Part shown: positions 1 through 7,939 of the stretch, piece after piece
Layout of the letters: the number at the start of each line of letters is the position of its first letter
Position numbering within the stretch: position 1 is the first letter of the stretch
Source: JBMNPT01 sp050943735
GTDB lineage: Bacteria > Bacillota > Clostridia > Oscillospirales > RGIG577
Assembly: GCA_050943735.1 (NCBI GenBank)
Contig: JBMNPT010000010.1
Location: forward strand, 1-64,000
DNA: 64,000 bases
Direction of reading: 5' to 3'
The notes under the pieces: model-generated
What the model was told of the DNA's origin: nothing
The model's database searches: none
The model's input: the letters and a program-made list of their open reading frames with translations, nothing else
Made by a program: the position numbers and the translations under genes

Positions 1-1409
1 CTAATTTTGATGACGGTGCAATCGAAAATCAAATCCATAAAATGATTGGATTTAGAAACGAGCTAAAAAAACAGATTTCTGGTGTTAACCTTGGTGATGC
101 AGCGGAGTTTGAAGTAAGCGATAGAGCGTCTATGTTAGACAAAGCATCTAAAGTAGGTGTTCTTTCAACCGAAAATGAAGATGTTCGTTCTCTTAGAGAA
201 ATGATTATCTATGGTTTGAAAGGTATGGCGGCATATACCCATCACGCTCTTAATATCGGAAAAGAAGATATTGCTATCAGTGCATTTATTTATGAAGCAC
301 TTGCGTCAACCCTTGATGATTCGTTGTCTGCAGATGATCTTGTGGCATTAACATTAAAGACAGGCGAGTTTGGCGTGAAGGCCATGGCACTGTTAGATGA
401 AGCCAATACCTCTAAATATGGAAATCCTGAAATAACCAGCGTTAATATTGGGGTAAGAAACAATCCTGGAATACTGATTTCAGGCCATGACCTTACTGAT
501 TTAGAGCAACTACTGGAACAAACGAAGGGTACTGGTATTGATGTTTATACCCATAGCGAAATGCTTCCGGCACATTATTATCCATTTTTTAAGAAGTATG
601 ATAATTTTGCGGGAAATTACGGCGGTTCATGGTGGCAGCAAGTTACCGAATTCGAAACCTTTAATGGACCAATCTTGTTTACTACAAACTGCATCGTACC
701 TCCAAGAAGCGAAGAAATCAGAAAAAGAATCTTTACTTCCGGTGCATCGGGCTATCCTGGATGTCCTCATATAACAGCTGATGAAAATGGCAAAAAAGAT
801 TTTTCTAAAATTATAGCGATGGCAAAGCAGTGTAAGCCTCCTGTAGAAATTGAATCAGGCAATATTGTTGGCGGTTTTGCTCACAACCAAGTTTTTGCTC
901 TTGCAGACAAAGTAGTTGATGCAGTAAAATCAGGTGCAATTAAGAAGTTTTTCGTCATGGCAGGCTGTGATGGCAGAATGAAATCTCGTGAGTATTACAC
1001 TGAGTTTGCAGAAAAACTACCGAATGATACGGTTATTCTTACTGCAGGATGTGCCAAGTACCGTTATAATAAACTTGAGTTAGGAGATATTGGTGGTATT
1101 CCAAGAGTTCTTGATGCTGGCCAATGTAATGATTCCTACTCTCTTGCAGTAATCGCATTGAAGCTGAAAGAAATATTTGAGCTTGAGGACGTTAACGATC
1201 TGCCGATTGCATTTAACATCGCATGGTATGAGCAAAAAGCGGTAATTGTCTTACTTGCGTTACTTTATTTAGGTGTGAAGAATATTCATCTTGGTCCTAC
1301 CTTGCCAGGATTTTTATCTCCGAACGTTGCAAAGGTCCTTGTTGAAAAGTTTGGCATTGCAGGTATCGGACAAGTTGAAGATGATATCAAGTTATTCATG
1401 GGAGAATAA
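1..1409 (+). CDS. hcp: Hybrid-cluster protein (hydroxylamine reductase), 5' end missing
   Basis: The reading frame is open from base 3, so the gene begins outside the window and about 468 residues of a usual ~550 are present. The N-terminal cluster cysteines are therefore not visible. What is visible fits the hybrid Fe-S-O cluster fold: ISGHDLTDLEQL, YTHSEMLPAHYYP, TNCIVPP, SGYPGCPH, AGCAKYRYNK and AGQCNDSYS carry the conserved His, Glu and Cys ligands. Members reduce hydroxylamine or nitric oxide in the cytoplasm and handle nitrosative stress. Codon use is strongly AT-biased (many AAA, ATT, TTA), unlike everything after ~2 kb, which suggests transfer or an assembly join. A terminator follows directly, so it is the last gene of its transcript. 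Confidence 0.95.
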   Translation, partial: NFDDGAIENQIHKMIGFRNELKKQISGVNLGDAAEFEVSDRASMLDKASKVGVLSTENEDVRSLREMIIYGLKGMAAYTHHALNIGKEDIAISAFIYEALASTLDDSLSADDLVALTLKTGEFGVKAMALLDEANTSKYGNPEITSVNIGVRNNPGILISGHDLTDLEQLLEQTKGTGIDVYTHSEMLPAHYYPFFKKYDNFAGNYGGSWWQQVTEFETFNGPILFTTNCIVPPRSEEIRKRIFTSGASGYPGCPHITADENGKKDFSKIIAMAKQCKPPVEIESGNIVGGFAHNQVFALADKVVDAVKSGAIKKFFVMAGCDGRMKSREYYTEFAEKLPNDTVILTAGCAKYRYNKLELGDIGGIPRVLDAGQCNDSYSLAVIALKLKEIFELEDVNDLPIAFNIAWYEQKAVIVLLALLYLGVKNIHLGPTLPGFLSPNVAKVLVEKFGIAGIGQVEDDIKLFMGE

Positions 1410-1430
1410 TTGGTACTGATGTTTTAAATG

Positions 1431-1473
1431 AAAGGCAAAGATTCTGGTTGGAAATCGGAATCTTTGCCTTTTT
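1431..1473 (+). terminator. Rho-independent terminator after hcp
   Basis: Perfect 14-bp stem AAAGGCAAAGATTC (1431-1444) with GAATCTTTGCCTTT (1458-1471), 13-nt loop, running into T residues. Confidence 0.85.
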
Positions 1474-1485
1474 ATATTTAGAAAC

Positions 1486-1731
1486 ATGTATGTAGATGAT
1501 TACTATCCACCACCGAAACGTCCCGGTTTTTTTGCTACATTATTTGGCGTGATTGCAGGTATCGATATTGCTACCGGATCCAAACAGCATAGACATAACG
1601 GCCATTGCAACGGTGACTGTGCTAATTGTCCTCCACATTACGGATATCGCTACGGACGTTGGTATTATGGGCATGACCATGTTCACGGTTGCCAATTTGG
1701 TGGTAATAGAGGCAGTGGCGGTATGGACTAA
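1486..1731 (+). CDS. Small His/Tyr/Gly-rich hypothetical protein (81 aa)
   Basis: Starts MYVDDYYPPPKRPGFF, has one short hydrophobic stretch (about residues 15-30, FFATLFGVIAGIDIATG) and then a tail rich in His, Tyr, Gly and Cys (HNGHCNGDCANCPPHYGYRYG, HDHVHGC). The Cys/His content would suit metal binding, but that is inference and no named family is recognised. There is no good ribosome site before the ATG at 1486, and the gene lies just past the hcp terminator, so its expression is unclear. Composition is AT-rich like hcp, so it probably belongs to the same block. It may be real, because the residue pattern is too biased for a random frame. Confidence 0.55.
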   Translation: MYVDDYYPPPKRPGFFATLFGVIAGIDIATGSKQHRHNGHCNGDCANCPPHYGYRYGRWYYGHDHVHGCQFGGNRGSGGMD

Positions 1732-1907
1732 GAGAAGGGATAGTCAAATGTTTCAAAGGTAAATTCCATTGTGAAAACGCATTGTTTAATCCAGACATTA
1801 TGATTTCTGAATTAGATAAGATATTTGATAAATAGAGAGAAAGTAAACTTTCAGTTTCATGGAGAGTCAAATTCCAATTTGTCTAATAGATGAGAATTAT
1901 AATTTCT

Positions 1908-1961
1908 TGGATATATTCCCGCAAACGGCAAAAGTGTGAAAAAAGCTGTGGATATATTCCC
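1908..1961. repeat. 13-bp direct repeat pair
   Basis: TGGATATATTCCC occurs at 1908-1920 and again at 1949-1961, a 41-base period, right where the AT-rich block ends. Function is unknown; it may be a junction scar. Confidence 0.6.
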
Positions 1962-2083
1962 TTGAACCTAAAAATAGCAAAGAAATTCATCGTATCCAGA
2001 CGAGCCAGGGGGAAGGCGATGGCCGCTGCCGCCGGGACTGCAGCAATGGGAAAGCCCGGCAGAAGGGAATTAAAGGCAAATGC

Positions 2084-2113
2084 TTGACAATAAACAGGCC
2101 GTTGCCCTATAAT
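2084..2113 (+). promoter_or_regulatory. SigA promoter of greA-lysS
   Basis: Perfect -35 TTGACA (2084-2089) and -10 TATAAT (2108-2113), 18-bp spacer, about 75 bases before the greA ribosome site. Confidence 0.85.
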
Positions 2114-2195
2114 AAATCTATTGCAGTGGATTTGACTGCGTATAGGCGCAATTATAATAGAAGTGAATGATCAATGACAAAGGGGAGGAACCGGC

Positions 2196-2681
2196 ATGGC
2201 AAATACAAATGCAAAACAGGTAGTGCTGACCTATGAGGGCCTGGAAAAGCTGGAAAAGGAGCTGGAAGAACTCAAAACAGTCAAGCGAAAGGAAATTGCG
2301 GATAAAATCAAGGTGGCCCTGGGTTTTGGTGACCTTTCGGAGAACAGCGAATACGATGAGGCCAAAAATGAACAGGCCATGGTGGAAAGCCGTATTGTAC
2401 AGCTGGAAAACATGCTGAAAAACGCCAAAGTGCTGGATGATGAGGATATCACCACCGATAAGGTCACCATTGGTTCCAAGGTGACAGTGGTGGATATGGA
2501 ATTTGATGAGGAGATGGAGTACGCGCTGGTGGGCTCTACCGAAGCCAATCCGGCACAGGGCAAAATTTCGGATGAATCTCCTCTGGGACAGGCGCTCATC
2601 GGCCGCAGTGTGGGGGAAGAAATTGAAGTAAATGCTCCCATCGGCGTGCTCATGTACCGCATTACCCACATCAGTAAGTAA
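2196..2681 (+). CDS. greA: Transcription elongation factor GreA
   Basis: 161 residues, the normal family length. The first ~75 residues are the antiparallel coiled coil (charged Leu/Lys/Glu repeats, LEKELEELKTVKRKEIADKI, then the conserved FGDLSENSEYDEAK). The C-terminal half is the FKBP-like domain, ending RSVGEEIEVNAPIGVLMYRI. GreA binds the secondary channel of RNA polymerase and stimulates cleavage of backtracked transcripts. The start is fixed by AAAGGGGAGG ten bases upstream. It leads a greA-lysS operon under a consensus promoter; lysS follows 28 bases later, an arrangement common in Firmicutes. Confidence 0.97.
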   Translation: MANTNAKQVVLTYEGLEKLEKELEELKTVKRKEIADKIKVALGFGDLSENSEYDEAKNEQAMVESRIVQLENMLKNAKVLDDEDITTDKVTIGSKVTVVDMEFDEEMEYALVGSTEANPAQGKISDESPLGQALIGRSVGEEIEVNAPIGVLMYRITHISK

Positions 2682-2709
2682 CCAACCGAGCAGGGAAGGA
2701 CGGAGAAAA

Positions 2710-4203
2710 ATGGCAGAAATGGAAAAGACCGAACTCACCCAGGAGGAACTGCACGAACAGGCGCGGTTCCGCCGGGAAAAGCTGGCCGCATTGCAGGAGG
2801 CAGGATGCGATCCCTTTGAGATTGTGAAATATGACCGGACCCATGTGTCCACCGATATCACCGGGAACTTTGACGAGATGGAAGGCAAGCCGGTGGCGGT
2901 GGCTGGCCGTTTGATGAGCAAACGGGGTATGGGCAAAGTGTCTTTCTGTGACCTGCAGGACCGTTTCGGCCGGATTCAGTTGTATGTTAAGCGGGACAAC
3001 ATCGGCGAGGAACCCTATAAAGAATTTAAGAAGCTGGACATTGGCGATATCATTGGTGTAAAGGGTACCGTATTCCGCACCCAAAAGGGTGAAATTTCCA
3101 TCCAGATCACTGAGTATACCCTGCTCTCCAAATCCCTGCTGCCCCTGCCTGAAAAATGGCATGGTCTCAAGGATGTGGAGCTGCGCTATCGTCAGCGGTA
3201 TGTGGACCTCATCACCAATCCCACTGCCAAGGTGGCTCTGGTGAACCGCAGCCGGATTGTTTCCGCTATGCGGCGGTATTTGGATGACCGTGGGTATCTG
3301 GAAGTGGAAACCCCGGTGCTCAATACCATTCCCGGCGGCGCCGCGGCCCGGCCTTTTATCACCCACCACAATACGCTGGATCTGGATATGTATCTGCGCA
3401 TTGCCACCGAGCTGCACCTCAAGCGGCTCATTGTGGGCGGTATGGAAAAGGTGTATGAGATTGGACGTATTTTCCGCAACGAGGGCATGGATAAAAACCA
3501 CAACCCCGAATTTACCACCATTGAGTTGTACGAAGCGTACACCGATTACCACGGCATGATGGATTTGGCGGAAAATCTGGTGCGGCATGTGGCGCAGGAG
3601 GTACTGGGTACTACACAGATTACCTACCAGGGCACTGAGATTGATTTGGGCTCTCCCTGGAAGCGCTGGACTATGACCGATGCGGTGAAGCATTTCACTG
3701 GCATTGATTTTGATACCATTACCACCGATGAGGAAGCGGTGGCCGCGGCCCGCAGTGTGGGCGTGGAAATTGAGGGTACCATGGCTCGGGGCAATGTGCT
3801 CAATCTGCTCTTTGAGGAAAAGGTGGAGGACAATCTGATTCAGCCTACCTTTATTATGGACTACCCGGTGGAGGTTTCTCCGCTGACCAAGCGCAAGCCG
3901 GGTAAGCCTGAGCTCACCGAACGGTTTGAGCTGTTTGTGGTGGGCAGAGAACTGGCCAACGCCTACTCCGAGCTGAACGATCCCATCGATCAGCGGGAGC
4001 GCTTTATGCGTCAGATGGAATTGCGGGCGGCCGGTGATGAGGAAGCCAACATGATTGATGAGGATTTCCTCAATGCGTTGGAATATGGCATGCCTCCCAC
4101 AGGTGGTATCGGTATGGGCATTGACCGGCTGGTGATGCTGCTCACTGACAGTGCCACCATTCGGGATGTGTTGTTCTTCCCCACTATGAAGCCTTTGAAA
4201 TAA
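2710..4203 (+). CDS. lysS: Lysine--tRNA ligase (class II)
   Basis: 497 residues, typical length. An N-terminal OB-fold anticodon-binding domain (around residues 60-160, AGRLMSKRGMGKVSF) precedes the class II core with motif 2 (FRNEGMDKNHNPEFT) and motif 3 (GIGMGIDRLVMLLT). It charges tRNA-Lys in the cytoplasm. A longer frame opens inside greA at 2632, but the ATG at 2710 is preferred because it has a purine-rich site (GGAAGGACGG) just upstream and gives the usual N-terminus. It is cotranscribed with greA and ends at a strong terminator. Confidence 0.97.
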   Translation: MAEMEKTELTQEELHEQARFRREKLAALQEAGCDPFEIVKYDRTHVSTDITGNFDEMEGKPVAVAGRLMSKRGMGKVSFCDLQDRFGRIQLYVKRDNIGEEPYKEFKKLDIGDIIGVKGTVFRTQKGEISIQITEYTLLSKSLLPLPEKWHGLKDVELRYRQRYVDLITNPTAKVALVNRSRIVSAMRRYLDDRGYLEVETPVLNTIPGGAAARPFITHHNTLDLDMYLRIATELHLKRLIVGGMEKVYEIGRIFRNEGMDKNHNPEFTTIELYEAYTDYHGMMDLAENLVRHVAQEVLGTTQITYQGTEIDLGSPWKRWTMTDAVKHFTGIDFDTITTDEEAVAAARSVGVEIEGTMARGNVLNLLFEEKVEDNLIQPTFIMDYPVEVSPLTKRKPGKPELTERFELFVVGRELANAYSELNDPIDQRERFMRQMELRAAGDEEANMIDEDFLNALEYGMPPTGGIGMGIDRLVMLLTDSATIRDVLFFPTMKPLK

Positions 4204-4217
4204 GTTGTGGCAGTCAG

Positions 4218-4250
4218 GCGGCGATTCCTGGGGAGGAATCGCCGCTTTTA
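4218..4250 (+). terminator. Terminator after lysS
   Basis: 12-bp perfect stem GCGGCGATTCCT / AGGAATCGCCGC with a GGGG loop, followed by TTTTA. Confidence 0.9.
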
Positions 4251-4278
4251 TATTGGAGGCGTAGCAAGGAGGATACCA

Positions 4279-5028
4279 ATGGGATTTTTGGATAAATGGA
4301 TGCAGGCCACCAAAAAGAGCGCACGCAAAGGAAGAAGTTGCTGTGCGGTCATTGTGGCAGCCGGTAGCGGCAAACGAATGGGCACCAGTGTCAACAAGCA
4401 GTTTTTGGAAATCCAGGGCAAACCGGTGCTGGCCTATACCCTGGAGGCCTTTGAACAATGTGACGTCATTGATGGGATCATTGTGGTGGCCAAAAGCGAT
4501 GAGATCCCTCTGGTGGCGGATTTGATTGCCCGTTATGACATCAGCAAAGGGAAAAAGGTGGTAGCAGGTGGTCCCACACGCCAGGACTCGGTGTGGAATG
4601 GCCTGATGGCTGCGGAGGAGTATGATTTTGTGGCCATTCATGATGGCGCCCGTCCCTTTGTGCATGAAAAACTGATTCAAAAAGCGGTGGAAGAGGCTTG
4701 GCTTCACCAAGCAGCGGCGGTGGGTATGCCGGTGAGCGACACTATCAAACGGTGTGATGTTCATGGGCAAATTGTGGAGACAGTGGATCGAAGCGATTTG
4801 TGGGCGGTACAAACTCCACAGGTGTTTGACCGGGCCCTGCTCATTGGTGCCCATCGGTATGTGCAGGACCGGGGACTTGCCATCACCGATGATTGCATGG
4901 CCATTGAAGCCATGGGCGGTACAGTTCGCATGGTGCAGGGAGATATCTCCAATATCAAAATTACCACAGCGGGCGATTTGCCCCATGGAGAGGCAATCCT
5001 GGCCTGGAGGGAGGAAGAGGAAGCATGA
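4279..5028 (+). CDS. ispD: 2-C-methyl-D-erythritol 4-phosphate cytidylyltransferase
   Basis: 249 residues. It forms CDP-methylerythritol in the non-mevalonate isoprenoid pathway. The CTP-binding signature AAGSGKRMG lies near residue 30, with HDGARPFV and a C-terminal TDDCMAIEAMGG typical of the family. The ATG at 4279 follows AAGGAGG; an earlier in-frame start would lie inside the lysS terminator. The first ~20 residues are a basic extension before the Rossmann-like core. The gene overlaps ispF by four bases (ATGA), indicating translational coupling of two enzymes of the same pathway. Confidence 0.96.
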   Translation: MGFLDKWMQATKKSARKGRSCCAVIVAAGSGKRMGTSVNKQFLEIQGKPVLAYTLEAFEQCDVIDGIIVVAKSDEIPLVADLIARYDISKGKKVVAGGPTRQDSVWNGLMAAEEYDFVAIHDGARPFVHEKLIQKAVEEAWLHQAAAVGMPVSDTIKRCDVHGQIVETVDRSDLWAVQTPQVFDRALLIGAHRYVQDRGLAITDDCMAIEAMGGTVRMVQGDISNIKITTAGDLPHGEAILAWREEEEA

Positions 5029-5498
5029 GAATCGGGCATGGTTTTGATGTGCACCGTCTGGTGGAAGGTCGGCCCCTGATTTTGGGAGGGGTGGAAATCC
5101 CCCATACCCTGGGGCTACTGGGGCATTCAGATGCGGATGTGGTGGTGCACGCCATCATGGATTCGCTGCTGGGTGCGCTGGCGCTGGGAGATATAGGTAA
5201 GCATTTTCCTGACACCGATCCCCAGTACAAGGGTATTTCCAGCATTGCACTGCTGCGTCATGTGGCGGGGCTGATCGGTCAGCAGGGGTATCAGGTGGTC
5301 AACGTGGACGCCACCATATTGGCACAGCGTCCTAAGCTGGCGCCGCACATTCCCGCAATGCGGGCCAACATTGCGCAGGCGTTGGGGTGTGATCTCTCTT
5401 GTATCAGCGTAAAGGCCACTACCACAGAAGGGCTGGGATTCGAGGGAGAAGAAAAGGGAATTTCGGCTCACAGCGTGTGTCTGCTGCAAAACAACTGA
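5025..5498 (+). CDS. ispF: 2-C-methyl-D-erythritol 2,4-cyclodiphosphate synthase
   Basis: 157 residues, standard length. Metal ligands sit in GFDVHRL near the N-terminus (Asp and His), followed by LGHSDADVVVHAIMDSLLGA and the C-terminal TTTEGLGFEGEEKGISA loop, all diagnostic of IspF. It closes CDP-ME-2-phosphate to the cyclic diphosphate with loss of CMP in the MEP pathway. It is translated directly after ispD through an ATGA overlap and ends before a terminator, so ispD-ispF form a two-gene unit. Confidence 0.97.
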   Translation: MRIGHGFDVHRLVEGRPLILGGVEIPHTLGLLGHSDADVVVHAIMDSLLGALALGDIGKHFPDTDPQYKGISSIALLRHVAGLIGQQGYQVVNVDATILAQRPKLAPHIPAMRANIAQALGCDLSCISVKATTTEGLGFEGEEKGISAHSVCLLQNN

Positions 5499-5508
5499 AA
5501 ACTGGTAA

Positions 5509-5535
5509 AACACGACCGTATGGTCGTGTTTTTTT
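5509..5535 (+). terminator. Terminator after ispF
   Basis: Stem AACACGACC / GGTCGTGTT, 4-nt loop, followed by seven T. Confidence 0.9.
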
Positions 5536-5610
5536 GTGGGAGGGAACGGCATCTGTAAATGCGCATAGGATGGAAGAGGCGTCAGCCAATTCCAAAAAGA
5601 AGGTGGAAAT

Positions 5611-5847
5611 ATGTACAGTGCCATACGATTTCGCAGTGCCACCTATACCTTCCGGGCTCGTCAGGCGTTAGAGCGGGCTGGGATCACCTCTATGGTGATA
5701 CGGGCTCCGGGACGGGTGTCAGGCGAGGGCTGCGGATATATGTTGAAGGTGAAAAGTAAGGATTTGCCCAGAGTTTTGGAAATTCTGGAGAGACAGCGCA
5801 TTGCCCATCAGGAGGTTTTTGCGCCCTGGAAGGAGGGGACGCGATGA
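5611..5847 (+). CDS. DUF3343 family protein (putative Se/S carrier-like)
   Basis: 78 residues, resembling the DUF3343 family: a small alpha/beta protein with an N-terminal AIRFRSATYTFRARQAL, a central GEGCGYMLKV with a conserved Cys, and a short helix. Family members often sit beside cysteine-desulfurase-like or selenium genes, and a carrier role for sulfur or selenium has been proposed; here that is inference from the neighbour. The ATG at 5611 follows AGAAGGTGG. It overlaps the next gene by four bases, so the two proteins are probably made together. Confidence 0.75.
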   Translation: MYSAIRFRSATYTFRARQALERAGITSMVIRAPGRVSGEGCGYMLKVKSKDLPRVLEILERQRIAHQEVFAPWKEGTR

Positions 5848-6977
5848 TTTATCTGGACAATGCCGCCACTACTTGGCCCAAACCCCCTGCGGTGTCGGTT
5901 ACGGTGCACAATGCCATAGAGAAGCTGGGGGGAAATCCGGGCCGGGGCGGACATCAAATGAGTATGAGGGCGGGAGAAGCTCTGTTTGGAGCTCGTCAGA
6001 AAATCGCGTCGTTTTTCGGCTGTGATCAGCCGGAACAAGTGGTATTTACCAACAACGCCACCTCTGCCCTCAATTTTGCCATACACGGATTGTTGCAGCC
6101 TGGAGACCATGTGATCACTTCTCCTTTTGAGCACAATGCGGTAGCTCGTCCCTGCCATTTTCTCAGCCAGCAGGGGGTGGAGTGGAGTGTGGCCCCGGTT
6201 TTGCCCCACAGTACTGGCAGCGAAGAGGAAATGGTAGCCGCTTTTGCGGCATTGGTGCGGCCCAATACCAAACTCATTGTGTGCAACCATGTGAGCAATG
6301 TATTTGGCAATGTGCTTCCCATTGGAGCCATTGGGCACATGGCCCGGCAGAGGGGGATTTGCTTTTTGGTGGATGCTTCTCAGTCGGCGGGGGTACTTCC
6401 CATTCACATGGAAAAACAGTGCATCGATGTGTTGGCGGCCGCGGGACACAAGGGGTTGTATGGCCCGCCCGGAACCGGGATTTTGCTGCGCAGGGAAGGA
6501 ATTGAGTTTCGCCCATTGATGCAGGGAGGGACCGGCAGTGTGTCGGGACGATTGGATCAGCCTGATTGGTGGCCCGATCAGATGGAGAGCGGAACAGTGA
6601 ATTTGCCTGCTATTTTAGGGCTACAGGCAGGGGTGGATTATGTGAGCCGGTTGGGGTGGGAGCGCATTGCGCGTCATGAGATGAGCTTGCGGGAATACGC
6701 CCGGCGTGGACTGGAGAAGATATCCGGCGTGGAGGTATTTTCACTGCCAGGCCCCTGTACGGGGGTGCTCAGTTTTCGAGTAAAAGGCGAAGACAGCGAG
6801 GAAACAGCGCAGCGTCTGGATCGGGCGGGGATTGCAGTACGGGCAGGACTCCATTGTGCTCCGTTGGCTCATGGAGTGATGGGGACATTGGATACGGGAA
6901 CAGTGCGTGTCAGCCCAGGGGTGTTCAATAACCGTCAGCACATTGACCGGCTGCTGAAAAGTGTGAAAGAGAAGTAA
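5844..6977 (+). CDS. Class V aminotransferase, cysteine desulfurase family
   Basis: 377 residues. It begins MIYLDNAATTWPKPP, the hallmark of NifS/Csd-like PLP enzymes, and has the PLP-lysine region AAGHKGLYGPPGTG (Lys near residue 200) and a C-terminal VRAGLHCAPLAHG carrying the active-site Cys. Such enzymes take sulfur (or selenium) from cysteine as a persulfide. It resembles the EF2568-type clade rather than IscS or SufS, and no IscU/SufU scaffold lies next to it. Coupling to the DUF3343 gene suggests that protein accepts the sulfur. A specific product is not assigned. Confidence 0.88.
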   Translation: MIYLDNAATTWPKPPAVSVTVHNAIEKLGGNPGRGGHQMSMRAGEALFGARQKIASFFGCDQPEQVVFTNNATSALNFAIHGLLQPGDHVITSPFEHNAVARPCHFLSQQGVEWSVAPVLPHSTGSEEEMVAAFAALVRPNTKLIVCNHVSNVFGNVLPIGAIGHMARQRGICFLVDASQSAGVLPIHMEKQCIDVLAAAGHKGLYGPPGTGILLRREGIEFRPLMQGGTGSVSGRLDQPDWWPDQMESGTVNLPAILGLQAGVDYVSRLGWERIARHEMSLREYARRGLEKISGVEVFSLPGPCTGVLSFRVKGEDSEETAQRLDRAGIAVRAGLHCAPLAHGVMGTLDTGTVRVSPGVFNNRQHIDRLLKSVKEK

Positions 6978-6995
6978 ATATTCCATTTTATGGCT

Positions 6996-7023
6996 TTGAT
7001 TTGCGGGGAAAATGTGCTACAAT
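6996..7023 (+). promoter_or_regulatory. Probable promoter of cdaA-cdaR
   Basis: -35 TTGATT and -10 TACAAT with a 16-bp spacer, in the gap between the desulfurase and cdaA. Confidence 0.55.
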
Positions 7024-7075
7024 AAATAGCAGTGGAATGGTATAAAATCGGGGAATGAAATGCAGAGGTCGGGTT

Positions 7076-7939
7076 ATGAACGAAATTATACGCAATGTGT
7101 TGGAAGCGCTGAACTTCCTCACCATTAACAATGTAATAGACATCGCCATTGTTACCTTTGCGATTTACAAGCTGATTCAGCTGGTAAAGGAAACCAGAGC
7201 AGAAACGCTGGTGAAAGGCATTTTATTGCTGCTGGCGGTGGTGTATATCAGTGATAAGTTGGAGCTGACCACCATTACCTTTGTGCTGCGCAATTCTTCG
7301 GTGTTTATCATGATGTGTGTGGCGGTGATTTTTCAGCCGGAACTGCGGCGTGTGGTGGAAGCTGTGGGGCGCACCCGTCTGAAGGACATCGACTTTTTCG
7401 CAGTGAGCGGAGAAACCAATCAGCAAAATCTTTGGAAAAAAGCGGTGGATGCCATTACATCGGCTGCTGAATCCATGTCTGCCGAACGAGTTGGCGCACT
7501 TATGGTGTTGGAACAGGATACGAAAATTGGTGAGATTATTGGCACCGGTACGCTGGTCAATGCGGATATTTCTTCAGAGTTGATCCGCAATATCTTCTTC
7601 AAAAATTCACCTTTGCATGATGGTGCCATGGTGATTCGGGATTACCGAATTGCTGCGGCGGGATGTTTCTTGCCCCTGTCTGAAAACCAGACCATCAGCA
7701 AAAGGTTGGGAACCCGCCACCGGGCGGGTTTGGGCATGAGTGAATGCTGTGACGCACTGGTGGTGATTGTTTCAGAAGAAACAGGAGCCATTTCCATTGC
7801 CCGGGGCGGCAATCTCAGTCACAATGTTTCGGCCAAGGAATTGCGCGGTGCGCTGGATAAGGTATTGTGTCCGCCTGCCAAGAAGGAGAACAAGAAATTC
7901 AGACTGTGGAGGGGCCGGGACAATGAAGAAGAAAAATAA
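7076..7939 (+). CDS. cdaA: Diadenylate cyclase CdaA
   Basis: 287 residues. Three hydrophobic segments within the first ~90 residues anchor the protein in the membrane. The DAC domain follows with both catalytic motifs, SPLHDGAMVI (DGA) and GTRHRAGLG (RHR). It makes c-di-AMP from two ATP, controlling potassium and wall homeostasis. The ATG at 7076 follows AGAGG; an upstream ATG at 7055 in the same frame is possible and would add seven residues. The downstream YbbR gene, its known regulator, overlaps by 17 bases. Confidence 0.96.
   Translation: MNEIIRNVLEALNFLTINNVIDIAIVTFAIYKLIQLVKETRAETLVKGILLLLAVVYISDKLELTTITFVLRNSSVFIMMCVAVIFQPELRRVVEAVGRTRLKDIDFFAVSGETNQQNLWKKAVDAITSAAESMSAERVGALMVLEQDTKIGEIIGTGTLVNADISSELIRNIFFKNSPLHDGAMVIRDYRIAAAGCFLPLSENQTISKRLGTRHRAGLGMSECCDALVVIVSEETGAISIARGGNLSHNVSAKELRGALDKVLCPPAKKENKKFRLWRGRDNEEEK

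Larger units (their letters stand above)
1732..2195. other. Non-coding stretch with a composition switch
   Basis: This 464-base gap holds no convincing gene; the longest frame (1890-2087) has no ribosome site and an unlikely composition. The AT-rich character of the first 1.9 kb gives way to GC-rich sequence near 1980-2040. It contains a 13-bp direct repeat (1908-1961) and the greA promoter (2084-2113). Confidence 0.7.

Noticed and set aside
1890..2087. Plus-strand frame of 65 codons between the small protein and greA
   Set aside because: No ribosome site, mixed composition across the AT/GC boundary, and it runs into the greA -35 box.
2671..4986. Very long minus-strand frame across lysS and ispD
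   Set aside because: It lies opposite two certain genes and is a GC-bias shadow; no start signal or family features.
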